Below are positions 53,164-63,865 of a stretch of 64,000 bases of DNA, piece by piece. Position 1 is the first letter of the stretch; each line of letters begins with the position of its first letter. This DNA is from Bacteroidia bacterium (GTDB lineage Bacteria; Bacteroidota; Bacteroidia; Chitinophagales; UBA2359): the NCBI GenBank assembly GCA_030427245.1, contig JAUHXA010000021.1, positions 35,019 to 99,018 on the forward strand, given 5' to 3'. Below the pieces are notes generated by a model. It ran no database searches, was not told the origin of the DNA, and saw nothing but the letters and a program-made list of their open reading frames with translations. The translations under genes and the position numbers were made by a program.

Positions 53164-53919
53164 TTAGTTTCCAAAAAACTCCTTCAACTTTACCCAAACC
53201 ACAAAAGCATCGGGGGTTTCTTTTGCAGCACAGTAATGAGGATGATTGAAGTTTTTGAGCGAAAAGTTGAACAATTTGTTTTGACCGTTTTTATCTTCTT
53301 CTGCCAACGGTACAATCACCCCTTTATACAAATCACTGAATCGAAACTCCGCATCTGAACGCCGATCTTTGACCAAGATTACATTCATATAATCGTGAAA
53401 AACATCGTCTTTCTTCAAGGTCATTTTAATGTTGCCATTCTCTGCTTTTTCAATTTTTAAGCGATTATTGAAGGTTTCATAAAACTGCTCGGTGAAAATG
53501 TCTTCAGGACCGAAATATTTTGGAGAAACCACCCCTAAGTCATTGTACTTGTCGCCCAGTTTTTCTTTTATCCTTTTGTTCATCACAAAGTTATATCCTT
53601 CAATCGCATCCAACTCTTTAGGATCAGTCGTGCCCCCAGTGGCTATAATATCTACTCCGTACATCTCGAAGCCATAACGAATACAAGCTTTTATATCATA
53701 TTTTTCTTTCACATTCCATTTTACCGCAAAATTTGTTGTAGTTGTTCCTTCTTCAGCCCCTTCACAAAATGCACCATAATTGGAAATAGCTCTCGGTGCA
53801 TCTCCATTTTTATAATACTCTAAAAAAATCGCATCACAGTATTGTCCAAACATTGAAGCTGTACACAATAGCAAACAAAAAGTAGCTACACAATTGATTC
53901 TGAACATGGTTTTAAACAT
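53164..53919 (-). CDS. Secreted protein, function unknown
   Basis: A 251-residue exported protein. Residues 1-26 form a signal peptide (INCVATFCLLLCTASMFGQY). The mature part contains several cysteines (near residues 28, 52, 79 and 235), and segments such as ACIRYGFEMYGVDIIATGGT and NVILVKDRRSDAEFRF. It appears to be a compact periplasmic or secreted domain. Family not recognised, and no link with the genes on either side is seen. Confidence 0.75.
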   Translation of the reverse strand: MFKTMFRINCVATFCLLLCTASMFGQYCDAIFLEYYKNGDAPRAISNYGAFCEGAEEGTTTTNFAVKWNVKEKYDIKACIRYGFEMYGVDIIATGGTTDPKELDAIEGYNFVMNKRIKEKLGDKYNDLGVVSPKYFGPEDIFTEQFYETFNNRLKIEKAENGNIKMTLKKDDVFHDYMNVILVKDRRSDAEFRFSDLYKGVIVPLAEEDKNGQNKLFNFSLKNFNHPHYCAAKETPDAFVVWVKLKEFFGN

Positions 53920-54012
53920 TTAACGTTAAAAAATTAGGATAGGAAATTAATATGAATACTATCATATTTCTGCGAATCTAGCTAAAAAATAGGTTACACC
54001 CAAATTTACGGA

Positions 54013-57000
54013 TTGTCCATTCATAAATTATATCGTATCTTCACAAAATTGTCTATTCCAAAACAAGATTCACATACTATAGTGTCTGCAACAAGCATCA
54101 TCATTCAGCGATATATTGGAAACAACTCCACCACTAAAAGCAGAAGCAAAGGGCAAAGTATATTTAAAAAAAATGCGTATGAATTGGAGCGATTAGACAT
54201 AGATAGAGAAATTGCCATTTATAGAGTTTCCAGTGAATATTCTTTTGAAAAATACAAAGTACTAATTACTGACTTCAAAACAGGCGGTAGTATTGAAGCT
54301 GAATGTAGCTGTCCCTACGATTGGGGAGGTATCTGCAAACACCGAGTAGCCGCACTATTGGCTTTGGAAAGAAAAATCAGGGAAATGCACAACACCGTTG
54401 AAGTCCAATCCTACGATCAGGCCCATACGGTGCTGTATATGAAAAGCATCAAAGAAAACATCATTCACCACAACATGGCGCACGAAAACTGGACAAGGGC
54501 GCGTCAATTGGCAAAAAATGGAAGAGCCATAATTCAATTTTCGGGTGATAGAAGAGTGACCGCAAGCGTTAAATTCAAAGGTTCTAATCACGGAGTAGAA
54601 ATCAAAAAAATCGGTCAGGACAAAATCATCACCTCCTGCACCTGCAATGAAAACAAATACAAAATATGCCTGCACAAAGCCGTTGTTTTTCTTCAATTGA
54701 AGATGGAACGTGGCGACCAAGCCTTTGAATCTATACGTGATTGGACGAGCAGAAAAAACCAGCTTTTAGCAGATTATGGATTCAGCCTGGCCGATGATTT
54801 GACAGGCAAGTTTGAGTTTGTGATGGAAAAAAGCAAACCTGAACTCAAAGTTTTGGACAGTTCTCTCGTCAAAATCAACGAGTTGGAAAAATGGGGTAAA
54901 AAATTCAAAACCGTTTCACTCAAAGACAAGACCTTACCCATTCCCCTTCAAGAAGGCAAAGTACTACTCCCCGAAAAAGAAATCCTCACCACAGCTTATA
55001 TCTTCGACTTTGACGACAAAACCTATATGCCTGGCTTCATCATTCAGGCAGTTTGTGGAAAACTCAACGCTCAAGGCAACAAAATTGCCACAAAACTAAA
55101 ACCTCTCACCGATGATTTGGGCAATGTATCCAGTCGCTTTTTGAGCATCTTGGACGATACAGACCGAAAAATACTCCAGTTGATTCACGAACTTTCGAGA
55201 GAAGAAATAGCCTACTATGCCTTCAGTCATTCGATGTGTCGACTGACCACTGTTGCCAAACCCACAGGAGGCGTTGCATCCTTATTGGAGCAAAAAAACC
55301 TCAAAGATGCCGCCTATCGAGTCACGCAAACCTATATTTCTCAAAGGCTTCAAAGCCTATTCGCTCTGCTACAAGACAAAATCACTTATATCAGCCTATT
55401 TTCGGCTCGAGACTTACCCAATTTGAAGGACTTAGAGACAGTAGACATCTCACCTACCGTTGCCCAAATATATTTCAGTCTTCACAATCAAGGCGATTTG
55501 ATTCAGTTGAGTTCCGCCATTAAATACAATGACCAAATAGTTCCCATCAATGAGGTTTCATTGGTTAGTCCACAAATCATCTACCAAAATCACCAACTTT
55601 TTCTGATTGAAAATGTGGAGGAATTGGACAGCCTGCAGCTATTTTTAGAGCATCCGACCATTTCCGTCCGTCAAGAAAGGTTGCCTGCTTTGATTAAAAA
55701 CGTAGTCATTCCATTGCAGAGCAAACACCCTGTCGACATTCAGTTGGACTTGGAAATCAAAGAAACAGAATCAGAAGCCAAGGCACAGTTATTCCTCAAA
55801 GAGACCGAAGATTTTTTGCTTTTCCAGCCCATCGTCAATTACAATGGACAACAATTAGAACTTGATGGATCTTCAGAATGGGTCATAGAAAAAGAAGGCG
55901 AAGTCACCCGAATGGCTCGAAATGTGGAGTTTGACCAATCCTTCAATACCTTGATGCAAACTCTTCATCCCGATTTCACACAGCAAGCCACCGAAATAAC
56001 AAATGGATTGTACTACTTCCTCAACTACGAAGAAGTGATGGAAAATGAGTGGTTTTTGGATGCCTTCGAAAAGTTGGAGAAAAACAGTGTCGAGATATTT
56101 GGCTTCAAGAGTTTGAGTCGGTTTCACTACGATTTGCACCGTCCAACAATGGATTTTGAAGTCACTTCGGGTATTGATTGGTTCGACATCCGAACAGATG
56201 TTAGCTTTGGAGACCAATTGGTTTCGCTCAAAGAAGTACAACGGGCTTTGCTGCGAAACGAAAATTTTGTGCGCCTCAACAACGGTAAATTGGGCGTGCT
56301 TCCCGAAAAATGGCTTGCCAAATACGCCGATTTGTTCAAACTAAGTAGTATAAAAGGCAAAGAACTCCGCATCTCCAAAGTACACTTTTCGCTTGTAGAT
56401 GAACTATACGAAATGATTGACGATGAAGAAGTTCAAAAGGAACTCTTCATGAAAAAACAAAAGCTCAAAAACTTCAAAAATGTCGCAAAGGTACAAATGC
56501 CTCTCAACATCAATGCAACACTGAGAGACTATCAAAAAGAAGGCTACAACTGGATGAATTTTTTGGACGAATTTCAGTGGGGTGGCTGCTTGGCTGATGA
56601 TATGGGTTTGGGTAAAACCCTGCAAGTACTGACCCTCCTGCAACACAAAAAAGAAGAAAATCGCACCAGCACCAATCTCGTTGTTGCTCCTACTACCCTA
56701 CTCTTCAACTGGGAAAAAGAGGTCGAAAAATTTTGTCCCGACCTCAGCATCTTTCGACATCATGGGCCTTTCAGAGAAAAATCCACCAGCAACCATTTTG
56801 AAGACTTCGACATCATCATCACCTCTTATGGCACATTGACTTCCGACATTGACCTATTCAGCAAATACGAATTCAACTACATCGTGTTGGACGAATCCCA
56901 AGCCATCAAAAACCCTTCAACCAAACGCTACAAAGCTTCTCGCCTATTGAAGGCAAAAAATCGCATTGCCCTCACGGGTACGCCCATCGAAAACAACACC

Positions 57001-57912
57001 TTTGACCTCTATGCTCAAATGAATTTCTTAAATCCAGGAATGTTGGGCAGCATGGAGTTTTTCAAAAAAGAATTTGCAAATCCGATAGACAAATACAGCG
57101 ATACCATAAAGGCGAAAGCCCTCCGAAAAATTGTCTACCCTTTTATCCTTCGACGCACCAAAGAATTGGTTGCCAAGGAACTGCCCGAAAAAACGGAAAC
57201 GGTTCTCTACTGTGAAATGAATGGTCAACAGCGCAAGGTATATGAGGCTTTTCGAGACAATTACCGCCTCAAAATACTGGAAAAAATAGACGAAGAAGGT
57301 ATGTCTAAAGCAGGCATGTACATTTTGGAGGGATTGATGAAACTTCGCCAAATCTGCAATTCTCCCGCCTTACTCAACGATACGGAAGATTATGGAAAGG
57401 ATTCCATCAAATTGAAGGAGTTGATGGATCACATCAACGACATCAGCACCAACCACAAAATCCTTGTTTTTTCGCAGTTTTTGGGTATGCTGTCCATGAT
57501 TAAAGAACAACTCGAAAAACAGGGAATCGAATACGAATATTTGGATGGTTCGCTCACACCCAAAGCCCGAAAAAATGCGGTCAATCACTTCCAAAATGAC
57601 GACAAATGCCGCATTTTCTTGATCAGCCTTAAAGCGGGTAGCCTCGGTTTGACGCTTACCGAAGCAGACTATGTCTATCTCGTTGACCCGTGGTGGAACC
57701 CTGCCGTTGAACAGCAAGCGATTGACCGAACTCATCGGATTGGTCAAACCAAAAACGTGTTTGCTTATCGCATGATTTGCAGGGATACGATAGAAGAGAA
57801 AATCATGAGTTTACAGGAGAAAAAACGGGCTTTGGCGGAGGATTTGATTTCAACGGAGAAGAGTTTTATGAAGCAGTTGGATCGAGGGGATGTGGCGTTT
57901 TTGTTTAGTTGA
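54013..57912 (+). CDS. SNF2-family helicase with two SWIM zinc fingers
   Basis: A 1299-residue protein. Two SWIM motifs (CxC...CxH) are visible: ECSCPYDWGGICKH at 97-110 and a second one at about 215-228 (SCTCNENKYKICLH). The C-terminal 470 residues are a complete SNF2 translocase: LADDMGLGKTLQVLTLLQ (Walker A), YIVLDESQAIKNPS, ALTGTPIENN, and the helicase C domain with DPWWNPAVEQQAIDRTHRIG. It should remodel protein-DNA complexes or act in repair or transcription. The first codon is uncertain: 54013 is TTG with no ATG nearby. Confidence 0.93.
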   Translation: MSIHKLYRIFTKLSIPKQDSHTIVSATSIIIQRYIGNNSTTKSRSKGQSIFKKNAYELERLDIDREIAIYRVSSEYSFEKYKVLITDFKTGGSIEAECSCPYDWGGICKHRVAALLALERKIREMHNTVEVQSYDQAHTVLYMKSIKENIIHHNMAHENWTRARQLAKNGRAIIQFSGDRRVTASVKFKGSNHGVEIKKIGQDKIITSCTCNENKYKICLHKAVVFLQLKMERGDQAFESIRDWTSRKNQLLADYGFSLADDLTGKFEFVMEKSKPELKVLDSSLVKINELEKWGKKFKTVSLKDKTLPIPLQEGKVLLPEKEILTTAYIFDFDDKTYMPGFIIQAVCGKLNAQGNKIATKLKPLTDDLGNVSSRFLSILDDTDRKILQLIHELSREEIAYYAFSHSMCRLTTVAKPTGGVASLLEQKNLKDAAYRVTQTYISQRLQSLFALLQDKITYISLFSARDLPNLKDLETVDISPTVAQIYFSLHNQGDLIQLSSAIKYNDQIVPINEVSLVSPQIIYQNHQLFLIENVEELDSLQLFLEHPTISVRQERLPALIKNVVIPLQSKHPVDIQLDLEIKETESEAKAQLFLKETEDFLLFQPIVNYNGQQLELDGSSEWVIEKEGEVTRMARNVEFDQSFNTLMQTLHPDFTQQATEITNGLYYFLNYEEVMENEWFLDAFEKLEKNSVEIFGFKSLSRFHYDLHRPTMDFEVTSGIDWFDIRTDVSFGDQLVSLKEVQRALLRNENFVRLNNGKLGVLPEKWLAKYADLFKLSSIKGKELRISKVHFSLVDELYEMIDDEEVQKELFMKKQKLKNFKNVAKVQMPLNINATLRDYQKEGYNWMNFLDEFQWGGCLADDMGLGKTLQVLTLLQHKKEENRTSTNLVVAPTTLLFNWEKEVEKFCPDLSIFRHHGPFREKSTSNHFEDFDIIITSYGTLTSDIDLFSKYEFNYIVLDESQAIKNPSTKRYKASRLLKAKNRIALTGTPIENNTFDLYAQMNFLNPGMLGSMEFFKKEFANPIDKYSDTIKAKALRKIVYPFILRRTKELVAKELPEKTETVLYCEMNGQQRKVYEAFRDNYRLKILEKIDEEGMSKAGMYILEGLMKLRQICNSPALLNDTEDYGKDSIKLKELMDHINDISTNHKILVFSQFLGMLSMIKEQLEKQGIEYEYLDGSLTPKARKNAVNHFQNDDKCRIFLISLKAGSLGLTLTEADYVYLVDPWWNPAVEQQAIDRTHRIGQTKNVFAYRMICRDTIEEKIMSLQEKKRALAEDLISTEKSFMKQLDRGDVAFLFS

Positions 57913-58018
57913 TTCAGAAGTCAGAAGAGAGATGCAGGAAGTAAGACTTCCGTATTTAGAGTACAAGAACATTCAACTTTTGTATGATTAATTTCCTCTA
58001 ATTATTTTTTATAAAACA

Positions 58019-58321
58019 ATGATTTACATTACTCAACTCATCTACATCAAAGAAGGGCAAGAATCCACTTTCCACGAATTTGAAGCCGTAGCGATTCCTA
58101 TTTTGAAGAAATACAACGGCGAACTGCTTTCTCGAATTCGCCCTACTGACGATTCACTCATTGAAGGAACGCTCGAAAAACCTTACGAGATTCATTTTAT
58201 TAGCTTCCCAAGCAAAGCCGATTTGCAGGCATTTATGCTCGATGAAGAACGCAAGCAATATGTACATTTGAAAGAACGATCTGTTCGGTCGGTGATTTTG
58301 GTGAAAGGAGAGAAAATCTGA
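58019..58321 (+). CDS. DUF1330-like ferredoxin-fold protein
   Basis: A 100-residue protein with the alpha/beta barrel pattern of DUF1330 (MIYITQLIYIKEGQESTFHE; YEIHFISFPSKADLQAFMLD; KERSVRSVILVKGEK). These small proteins form dimers and have no settled function. It is convergent with the M16 gene across a terminator hairpin. Confidence 0.75.
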   Translation: MIYITQLIYIKEGQESTFHEFEAVAIPILKKYNGELLSRIRPTDDSLIEGTLEKPYEIHFISFPSKADLQAFMLDEERKQYVHLKERSVRSVILVKGEKI

Positions 58322-58352
58322 TTGGTGATGATAATAAGACTACCAAATGCAA

Positions 58353-58396
58353 AAACGTCATTGTCCTTCAATTGAATAGAAGAAACAATGACGTTT
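58353..58396. terminator. Bidirectional terminator hairpin between convergent genes
   Basis: Arms 58353-58364 and 58385-58396 (AAACGTCATTGT and complement) are perfect, flanked by A and T residues, with a 20-base loop. It lies between the stops of two converging genes. Confidence 0.65.
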
Positions 58397-58458
58397 CAAT
58401 AATAATGATATCTGAATCAAACAATATGACAATACAGCCATATAACAATATCACTCAA

Positions 58459-61400
58459 TCAATACCCAAACAAATCCTCCAAAGTCACCTCTTTAAACTC
58501 ACCTAAAGACTTCAAATAGTCCATATCCAAGTTTTCCTTATTACCCATCACCAAGAAAGTGTAAGGTTTGTTGGCAATGTGTTCCTTAAAGAATTCGTTC
58601 ATGTCGTTGAGTGACATAGACTTGGTGCGCTCATAGACATCCTTGCGAATATCGTAGTCCAAATCAAGGCGTTTGGCAGCCAAGTAGTCGAAGAATTTAC
58701 CCGTTTTGGTGATTCGCTCTGTTTCCAGCTTCTTCAAAACCGAAGTTTTGGCTGATTCAAATTGTTTTTCAGCTTTTGGCATTTCGTTCAGTAAGTCTCG
58801 CATTGCACCAACAGCATCTTTCATTTTATCTGCTTGAACACCCATAAATGCCTGAACGTAATGTCCTCTATCCAAACGCCCAGGAGTAGTATATCCACCC
58901 CAAGCAGAATAAGCCAAAGCCCTTGCTTCCCTGATTTCTTGGAAAACGATGGACGACAATCCTCCTCCAAAATACTCTCCAAACACCTCTGCGTAAGGCA
59001 CTAATTTTTTGTCGTATTCACTTTCATCCTGCGAAAGCATGAGGATTTGTGCCTGAACCATGTCATAATTCACAAACAACACCTTGTCTTTTTCGGTCTT
59101 CATTTCAGCATATTCGGCAGGTTCAGGATACCCCATCAACTCCCCCGAAACGGTATGGTACTTTTTCAAAACCTCTTTGGCTTTGTCCGATTTGTTTTGA
59201 CCGTAGTAGAAAACATAGTGTTCGTAGCTGGTCAAAGAATGAATGATGTCAACCAGTTCTTGTGCGGTCAAGGCCTTCAATTCTTCTTCCGAAAGAATGT
59301 GTTTGGTTGGAGAATGATCCCCAAATTTTGCATAAGTATATAAGCCACTCCAAAATATTTTGTTTTTGTTCAACTTATCATCCATACGTTGCTTCAAAAT
59401 ACCCGCTACCATGTTTTGAAGTGCATCTGCATCGGGTTTTGCATTTGCCAAAACGTGTTCAAACAATTTCACCCCTTCTTCCAAAGATTCTTCCAAGCCC
59501 GAAAGCGTCACATAGGTTCGGTCATAAGAAGTATTCACACCAAAGCTCAAACCCAGTTTGTAGAACTCCTCTTGTAGTTGTTCGGCACTGTATTTATCCG
59601 TTCCCAAATAGGGCAAATATTCTACTGCCAAGCCCATCTTTTTATTGTGGTAATTCCCCATATCGAGGATATAAGAAAGGCTAAAAGTCGCATTCAATTC
59701 GTTGTGAATATAATAGAACGGCACACCTGCAACCAAGTCAGACTGTTCGATTTCTTTGTCGTAGTCCAAGAACACAGGCTCCATACGTCCCGACTCTTTT
59801 TTCTCAAAGTTTTTGTAGAAGTTGGATTGACTGTCACGATTCAACTCAATCTGAGTAATCGGTGGCTTAGGAACTTTCATTCCTTTATTCGCTTCTCCGT
59901 TTCGTTTGTACACCACCACATAGTTGTCATTGTAGTGTTCGTTTGCGAATTTGATTACATCTTCACGCGTGATTTTACTCACATCGTCCAAAAATGAAAC
60001 CGACTTTGCCCACGGTTGGTCTTCAATAAAAGCACTTATCATCGCACTCACACGAGGCCAGTTGCTTTCCAACCCCTTCAATTGGCTCAATTTGAAGTCT
60101 TTGATAACCGCATCAATCAACCAATCGGGAAACTCACCTTTTTTAATCAACTCAATCTGCTCCAAAAGCATATTTTTCACTTCCTCCAATGATTGACCTT
60201 CCCGAGCTTTCCCACGAATTTGGTGAATCGAATAGTCGTTCATCGCATACTGAAAAGCACCGCCTTCGAGGATTTTTTGTTTTTGAATCAAGTTCAAATC
60301 CATCAAACCCGCCTGTCCATTCTGCAAAATATTGTCCATCAAATTGAGCATTAAAGCATCATAAGAACCTGCACCGTCAAAACGATACGCTATCGCCACT
60401 TGCTCTGCTTCACTTCCAAACACATCTACTTCAATGGGTGCAGTGATGGGTTTTTCTTTTTCGAATGTCCATTCAGGAACTTCTTTTGGCTTCCAATCTC
60501 CAAAATATTGGTCAATCAATCGAATGGTTTCCGACATTTCAAAATCACCCGACATGCAGATAGCCACATTATTCGGGACATAGTAGGTATCAAAAAACTC
60601 GTGGATTTTCACCATTGAAGGATTCTTCAAATGCTCACCCAAGCCAATGGTAGAGATATTGTAGTGGTGATTGGGGAATAGGTTTTCAAAAATAGCCGAA
60701 TAGATTTTGCGACCATCGTTGTCCTGCGCTCGGTTGAATTCTTCGTACACCGCTTCCAACTCTGTGTGGAACAAACGCAAAACCAACTCCTGAAAACGCT
60801 CAGATTCAACCATCAACCATTTCTCCAATTCACTCGAAGGAATGTTGTTGATATACACCGTTTGGTCAGTTGAAGTATAAGCGTTGGTGTATTTTGCGCC
60901 CAAGCTCGAAATCATTTTATCGTACTCATTCGGGACAGCCAATTTTGAGGCTTCATAAGAGATTTTGTCAATCTCTTTGTAAATCTCTGTTCTCTTATCT
61001 TGGTCGGTTTCGTTTCGGTGTTTTTCGTATAAATCCGAAATTTGGGTCAATAATTTTTGTTCCTCCTCCCAATTCGTTGTTGCCATCTTGCTCGTTCCTT
61101 TGAACACCATGTGTTCGAGGTAATGCGCCAAACCCGTAGCATCCCTTGGATCCTGTTTAGAGCCGACACGCACAGGTATTGCCGTTTGAATACGAGGGTC
61201 TTCTTTGTTTACAGAAAGATAAACCTTCAAGCCATTTTCAAGGGTATAAATACGGGTTTTCATGGGATCCCCCACTACATACTCATATTTATAGTCTCCG
61301 TCCATTGCAGTTTTGGTCTTTGGTTCATCAACCTTTTCCATAACTTTTTCTGCTGTTTCTTTGGCTTTAACAACGGCTTCTTTGTCAGTGGTTTGCATAC

Positions 61401-61473
61401 TTGCTCCGCCACCACAACTGTATAAAACAATTGTGAGCAATAGCGAATAACATAAAACAAGTTTACGATTCAT
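58459..61473 (-). CDS. M16-family zinc metallopeptidase lipoprotein
   Basis: A 1004-residue protein. MNRKLVLCYSLLLTIVLYSC has a signal peptide and lipobox Cys20, so it should be a lipoprotein. The N-terminal M16 half has the inverted zinc motif HYLEH (117-121) with a Glu further on (EAVYEEFNRAQDN). The C-terminal half is a second M16-like unit that lacks the HxxEH motif, as usual. It should degrade peptides in the periplasm or at the cell surface. Length and order are normal for Bacteroidota M16 pairs in one chain. Confidence 0.93.
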   Translation of the reverse strand: MNRKLVLCYSLLLTIVLYSCGGGASMQTTDKEAVVKAKETAEKVMEKVDEPKTKTAMDGDYKYEYVVGDPMKTRIYTLENGLKVYLSVNKEDPRIQTAIPVRVGSKQDPRDATGLAHYLEHMVFKGTSKMATTNWEEEQKLLTQISDLYEKHRNETDQDKRTEIYKEIDKISYEASKLAVPNEYDKMISSLGAKYTNAYTSTDQTVYINNIPSSELEKWLMVESERFQELVLRLFHTELEAVYEEFNRAQDNDGRKIYSAIFENLFPNHHYNISTIGLGEHLKNPSMVKIHEFFDTYYVPNNVAICMSGDFEMSETIRLIDQYFGDWKPKEVPEWTFEKEKPITAPIEVDVFGSEAEQVAIAYRFDGAGSYDALMLNLMDNILQNGQAGLMDLNLIQKQKILEGGAFQYAMNDYSIHQIRGKAREGQSLEEVKNMLLEQIELIKKGEFPDWLIDAVIKDFKLSQLKGLESNWPRVSAMISAFIEDQPWAKSVSFLDDVSKITREDVIKFANEHYNDNYVVVYKRNGEANKGMKVPKPPITQIELNRDSQSNFYKNFEKKESGRMEPVFLDYDKEIEQSDLVAGVPFYYIHNELNATFSLSYILDMGNYHNKKMGLAVEYLPYLGTDKYSAEQLQEEFYKLGLSFGVNTSYDRTYVTLSGLEESLEEGVKLFEHVLANAKPDADALQNMVAGILKQRMDDKLNKNKIFWSGLYTYAKFGDHSPTKHILSEEELKALTAQELVDIIHSLTSYEHYVFYYGQNKSDKAKEVLKKYHTVSGELMGYPEPAEYAEMKTEKDKVLFVNYDMVQAQILMLSQDESEYDKKLVPYAEVFGEYFGGGLSSIVFQEIREARALAYSAWGGYTTPGRLDRGHYVQAFMGVQADKMKDAVGAMRDLLNEMPKAEKQFESAKTSVLKKLETERITKTGKFFDYLAAKRLDLDYDIRKDVYERTKSMSLNDMNEFFKEHIANKPYTFLVMGNKENLDMDYLKSLGEFKEVTLEDLFGY

Positions 61474-61651
61474 AAGGGGATAAATTTGGTATTAAAAGTA
61501 TGATTTTTCATTTACCCTGTTGATTTTGTGGGCAAAAGATACCTCAAAATTACTATTTTTTGAAGGAATAATAGGCTTCAACAATGAATCAGACTTGTTA
61601 ATTTTTGCTAAAAATGTATATTATGACTGGATTCTGTCTATTTTTGTTTGT

Positions 61652-63121
61652 TCACTTAACTACCAACTTTCCACTCTTAATACTTTCCCCTCCAATCTCC
61701 AATTGATACAAATAAACCCCGCTATTCCAATCCCCAACATCCAAAACCAAGTGAGAATTATTAATTTTTAATTCTTCCTTATTAATTAATCTCCCTTGAT
61801 AATCATACACCTTCAATACGCCCTCTTGATTATTCGGAATCTGATACTGAATCGTAGCTTTTTCCCTAACAGGATTCGGGCTAATTCGCATAAAAATCTC
61901 CTCCTCTACTGCAATATCCTCAATATCCACCACTGTCTCCACACAACCCAATTCCTCGCAAAAATTACCTTCTTCATCTATAGTGACTATCCAGCCATAT
62001 TGTGGAGTAGGAGAAAACTTATACCCCGTCAAAACATAACCTCCTTCAATTTTGTCTATGTCTTTGATGTAACAATCTGCATTTGGGTCAGCAGTGATGG
62101 GTTTTGTCCAAAGAGTATCTCCTTCTGAATTGAAGTTCATGATAAGGGGATGAGTGTTGTCTTGTTCGTTGATAGTGTAAGCAACACCAATGAAACTATC
62201 GTCTTCTCTAACCACAACAGGGGATTGTATGGTTCTGATAGTTGGAATTGAATATACCTTTTCCCATATTATTTCTCCATTTGGGTCTAGTTTGGCATTG
62301 TAGTTTTTTCGAATGCCGTTTTCTCGAATGCCTCCTTCCAACAAAAAGTTCCCATCATTCAAAGCATAAACTTGACATGCAGGGTCGTCTTCTGATGTAC
62401 CATAAGTTTTATCCCACAACTGATTTCCCAAACTATCAATTTTCACCACATACATATCAAAATCGTCCTCTTCGGTTTTCCCATAGCCTGCCAAAATATA
62501 GTCTCCATTCATTGTTTCAACCACCGATAAAGCCTTACAAGATTGATTAAAACAATAACTATTTTCCCATTCCATAGAGCCTCTTGAATCGGTCTTGACT
62601 GCGTACATTTCGATGTGATTGATGGTTTCTACAAAACCAGTGATTAAAAATCCTCCATCTTTTGTTTCAATTACTTCTCCCTGTCCATCTATTCCCTCCC
62701 AACCAAACTGTTGTGTCCAAAGAATGTTGCCCTCGGTGGTAAATTTTCGCAAGAAAATATCTACATCACTATTATCTATCCATTTGCCATATAATAATAA
62801 AAATTGTCCATCAGAGGTTTGAATAAATTGCCTTCCCGAAACGACTGTGGTGACATCTGGAGAATCGTCTAAAATATGATGGTTAAGAATGTTTCCTTCA
62901 ATATCAGTATTTGCAAAATAAATTATTGTATGTGTAAAACCAAAGACCCCTACCGTATAATAGCCATTTTCATGAGGTATCGTAGCAACTGATAGTTGGT
63001 TGGATTCGTCTAGTAAAACTTGCTTATTGAAGTGAGTGAAAGGTTGACAAAACACAATCAAAGGATAGCATAAGACAAAAAATAGGAGGTAAATATTTTT
63101 TTTCGTTTTAAACATATTCAT
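61652..63121 (-). CDS. T9SS type A sorting-domain protein with beta-propeller-like repeats
   Basis: A 489-residue exported protein. The signal peptide is at 4-25 (IYLLFFVLCYPLIVFCQP). The body is made of repeats like GNILWTQQFGWEGIDGQGEV and SLGNQLWDKTYGTSEDDPAC, resembling a WD40/PQQ-like propeller. The last 80 residues are the T9SS sorting domain (MRISPNPVREKATIQYQIPN; YDYQGRLINKEELKIN; NSGVYLYQLEIGGESI). It should be exported through T9SS and anchored to the surface or released. Confidence 0.93.
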   Translation of the reverse strand: MNMFKTKKNIYLLFFVLCYPLIVFCQPFTHFNKQVLLDESNQLSVATIPHENGYYTVGVFGFTHTIIYFANTDIEGNILNHHILDDSPDVTTVVSGRQFIQTSDGQFLLLYGKWIDNSDVDIFLRKFTTEGNILWTQQFGWEGIDGQGEVIETKDGGFLITGFVETINHIEMYAVKTDSRGSMEWENSYCFNQSCKALSVVETMNGDYILAGYGKTEEDDFDMYVVKIDSLGNQLWDKTYGTSEDDPACQVYALNDGNFLLEGGIRENGIRKNYNAKLDPNGEIIWEKVYSIPTIRTIQSPVVVREDDSFIGVAYTINEQDNTHPLIMNFNSEGDTLWTKPITADPNADCYIKDIDKIEGGYVLTGYKFSPTPQYGWIVTIDEEGNFCEELGCVETVVDIEDIAVEEEIFMRISPNPVREKATIQYQIPNNQEGVLKVYDYQGRLINKEELKINNSHLVLDVGDWNSGVYLYQLEIGGESIKSGKLVVK

Positions 63122-63141
63122 TCAATTGATAGTGAAATAAA

Positions 63142-63173
63142 AGACCAGTAAGCACAAAAGTGTTTACTGGTCT
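63142..63173 (-). terminator. Terminator hairpin of the downstream T9SS gene
   Basis: Arms 63142-63155 and 63160-63173 pair over 14 bases with one G-T wobble (AGACCAGTAAGCAC). On the minus strand the stem is followed by a T-rich run, 15 bases after the stop at 63188. Confidence 0.75.
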
Positions 63174-63187
63174 GAATTAAAATGGAT

Positions 63188-63865
63188 TTATTTGATAATT
63201 ATGATTTTATCAAAGCTATAAATGGTTTTGTCGTTTTTCACTTGTACATAATAGATGCCTCCTTTTAAATCTTCTATTGGGATGATTATTTTTTGTCTAT
63301 CTACATTCAATTTCAAACTTTTCACCTCTTGCCCCACATTATTGAAAATTATCAACTCTATATCTTCTTCCGCAGGTGAGTCTATCCATTGAAGACTAAG
63401 TTGATTTTTAGCAGGATTGGGAAGCAATTGAAGGGCTGGTTTTTGTGGTATTTTAGAGGAGGTTTTAGAAGAATGACTCATAACTGGAGCGGCATTTCGG
63501 ATGTATTTTTCATTGAAATATCCACTCAAAATAGACTGTGCAAGAATATTGGTACGGGGATTTAAAGACAAATCCTCTGCATAATAGCGAATGAGACTTT
63601 CATTTGCTATTAATTCATTGTCAACAATGGTAGTAAGTAAGTTTTTGAAAGCAATTTCGTCAGCAGTATTAGAAGGAATACGGTTCAGAGTCTGCAATGT
63701 TTTGGTATAATCAGCTTGTTGAATATAATTGGCTACCAATATTTTATCTGACCAAACTTCTTGTCTTTGCTCCAAATCTTGAATTACTCCTGTATAATCT
63801 TGATTGGCTAACTTGTATTGAACCTGTTGGACAAAATAGCGTCTATCTTCTTCGGGTTCAATCAT
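63188..63865 (-). CDS. T9SS sorting-domain protein, probably 5'-truncated
   Basis: A 225-residue open frame. The last 80 residues are a T9SS type A sorting domain (PALQLLPNPAKNQLSLQWID; GGIYYVQVKNDKTIYSF). The first 145 residues, from MIEPEEDRRYFVQQVQYKLA, read like the inside of a larger surface protein and have no signal peptide. The ATG at 63865 overlaps the stop codon of another T9SS coding region by four bases, so the visible start is probably produced by a recombination that replaced the real 5' end. The product may not be exported. Confidence 0.6.
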   Translation of the reverse strand: MIEPEEDRRYFVQQVQYKLANQDYTGVIQDLEQRQEVWSDKILVANYIQQADYTKTLQTLNRIPSNTADEIAFKNLLTTIVDNELIANESLIRYYAEDLSLNPRTNILAQSILSGYFNEKYIRNAAPVMSHSSKTSSKIPQKPALQLLPNPAKNQLSLQWIDSPAEEDIELIIFNNVGQEVKSLKLNVDRQKIIIPIEDLKGGIYYVQVKNDKTIYSFDKIIIIK

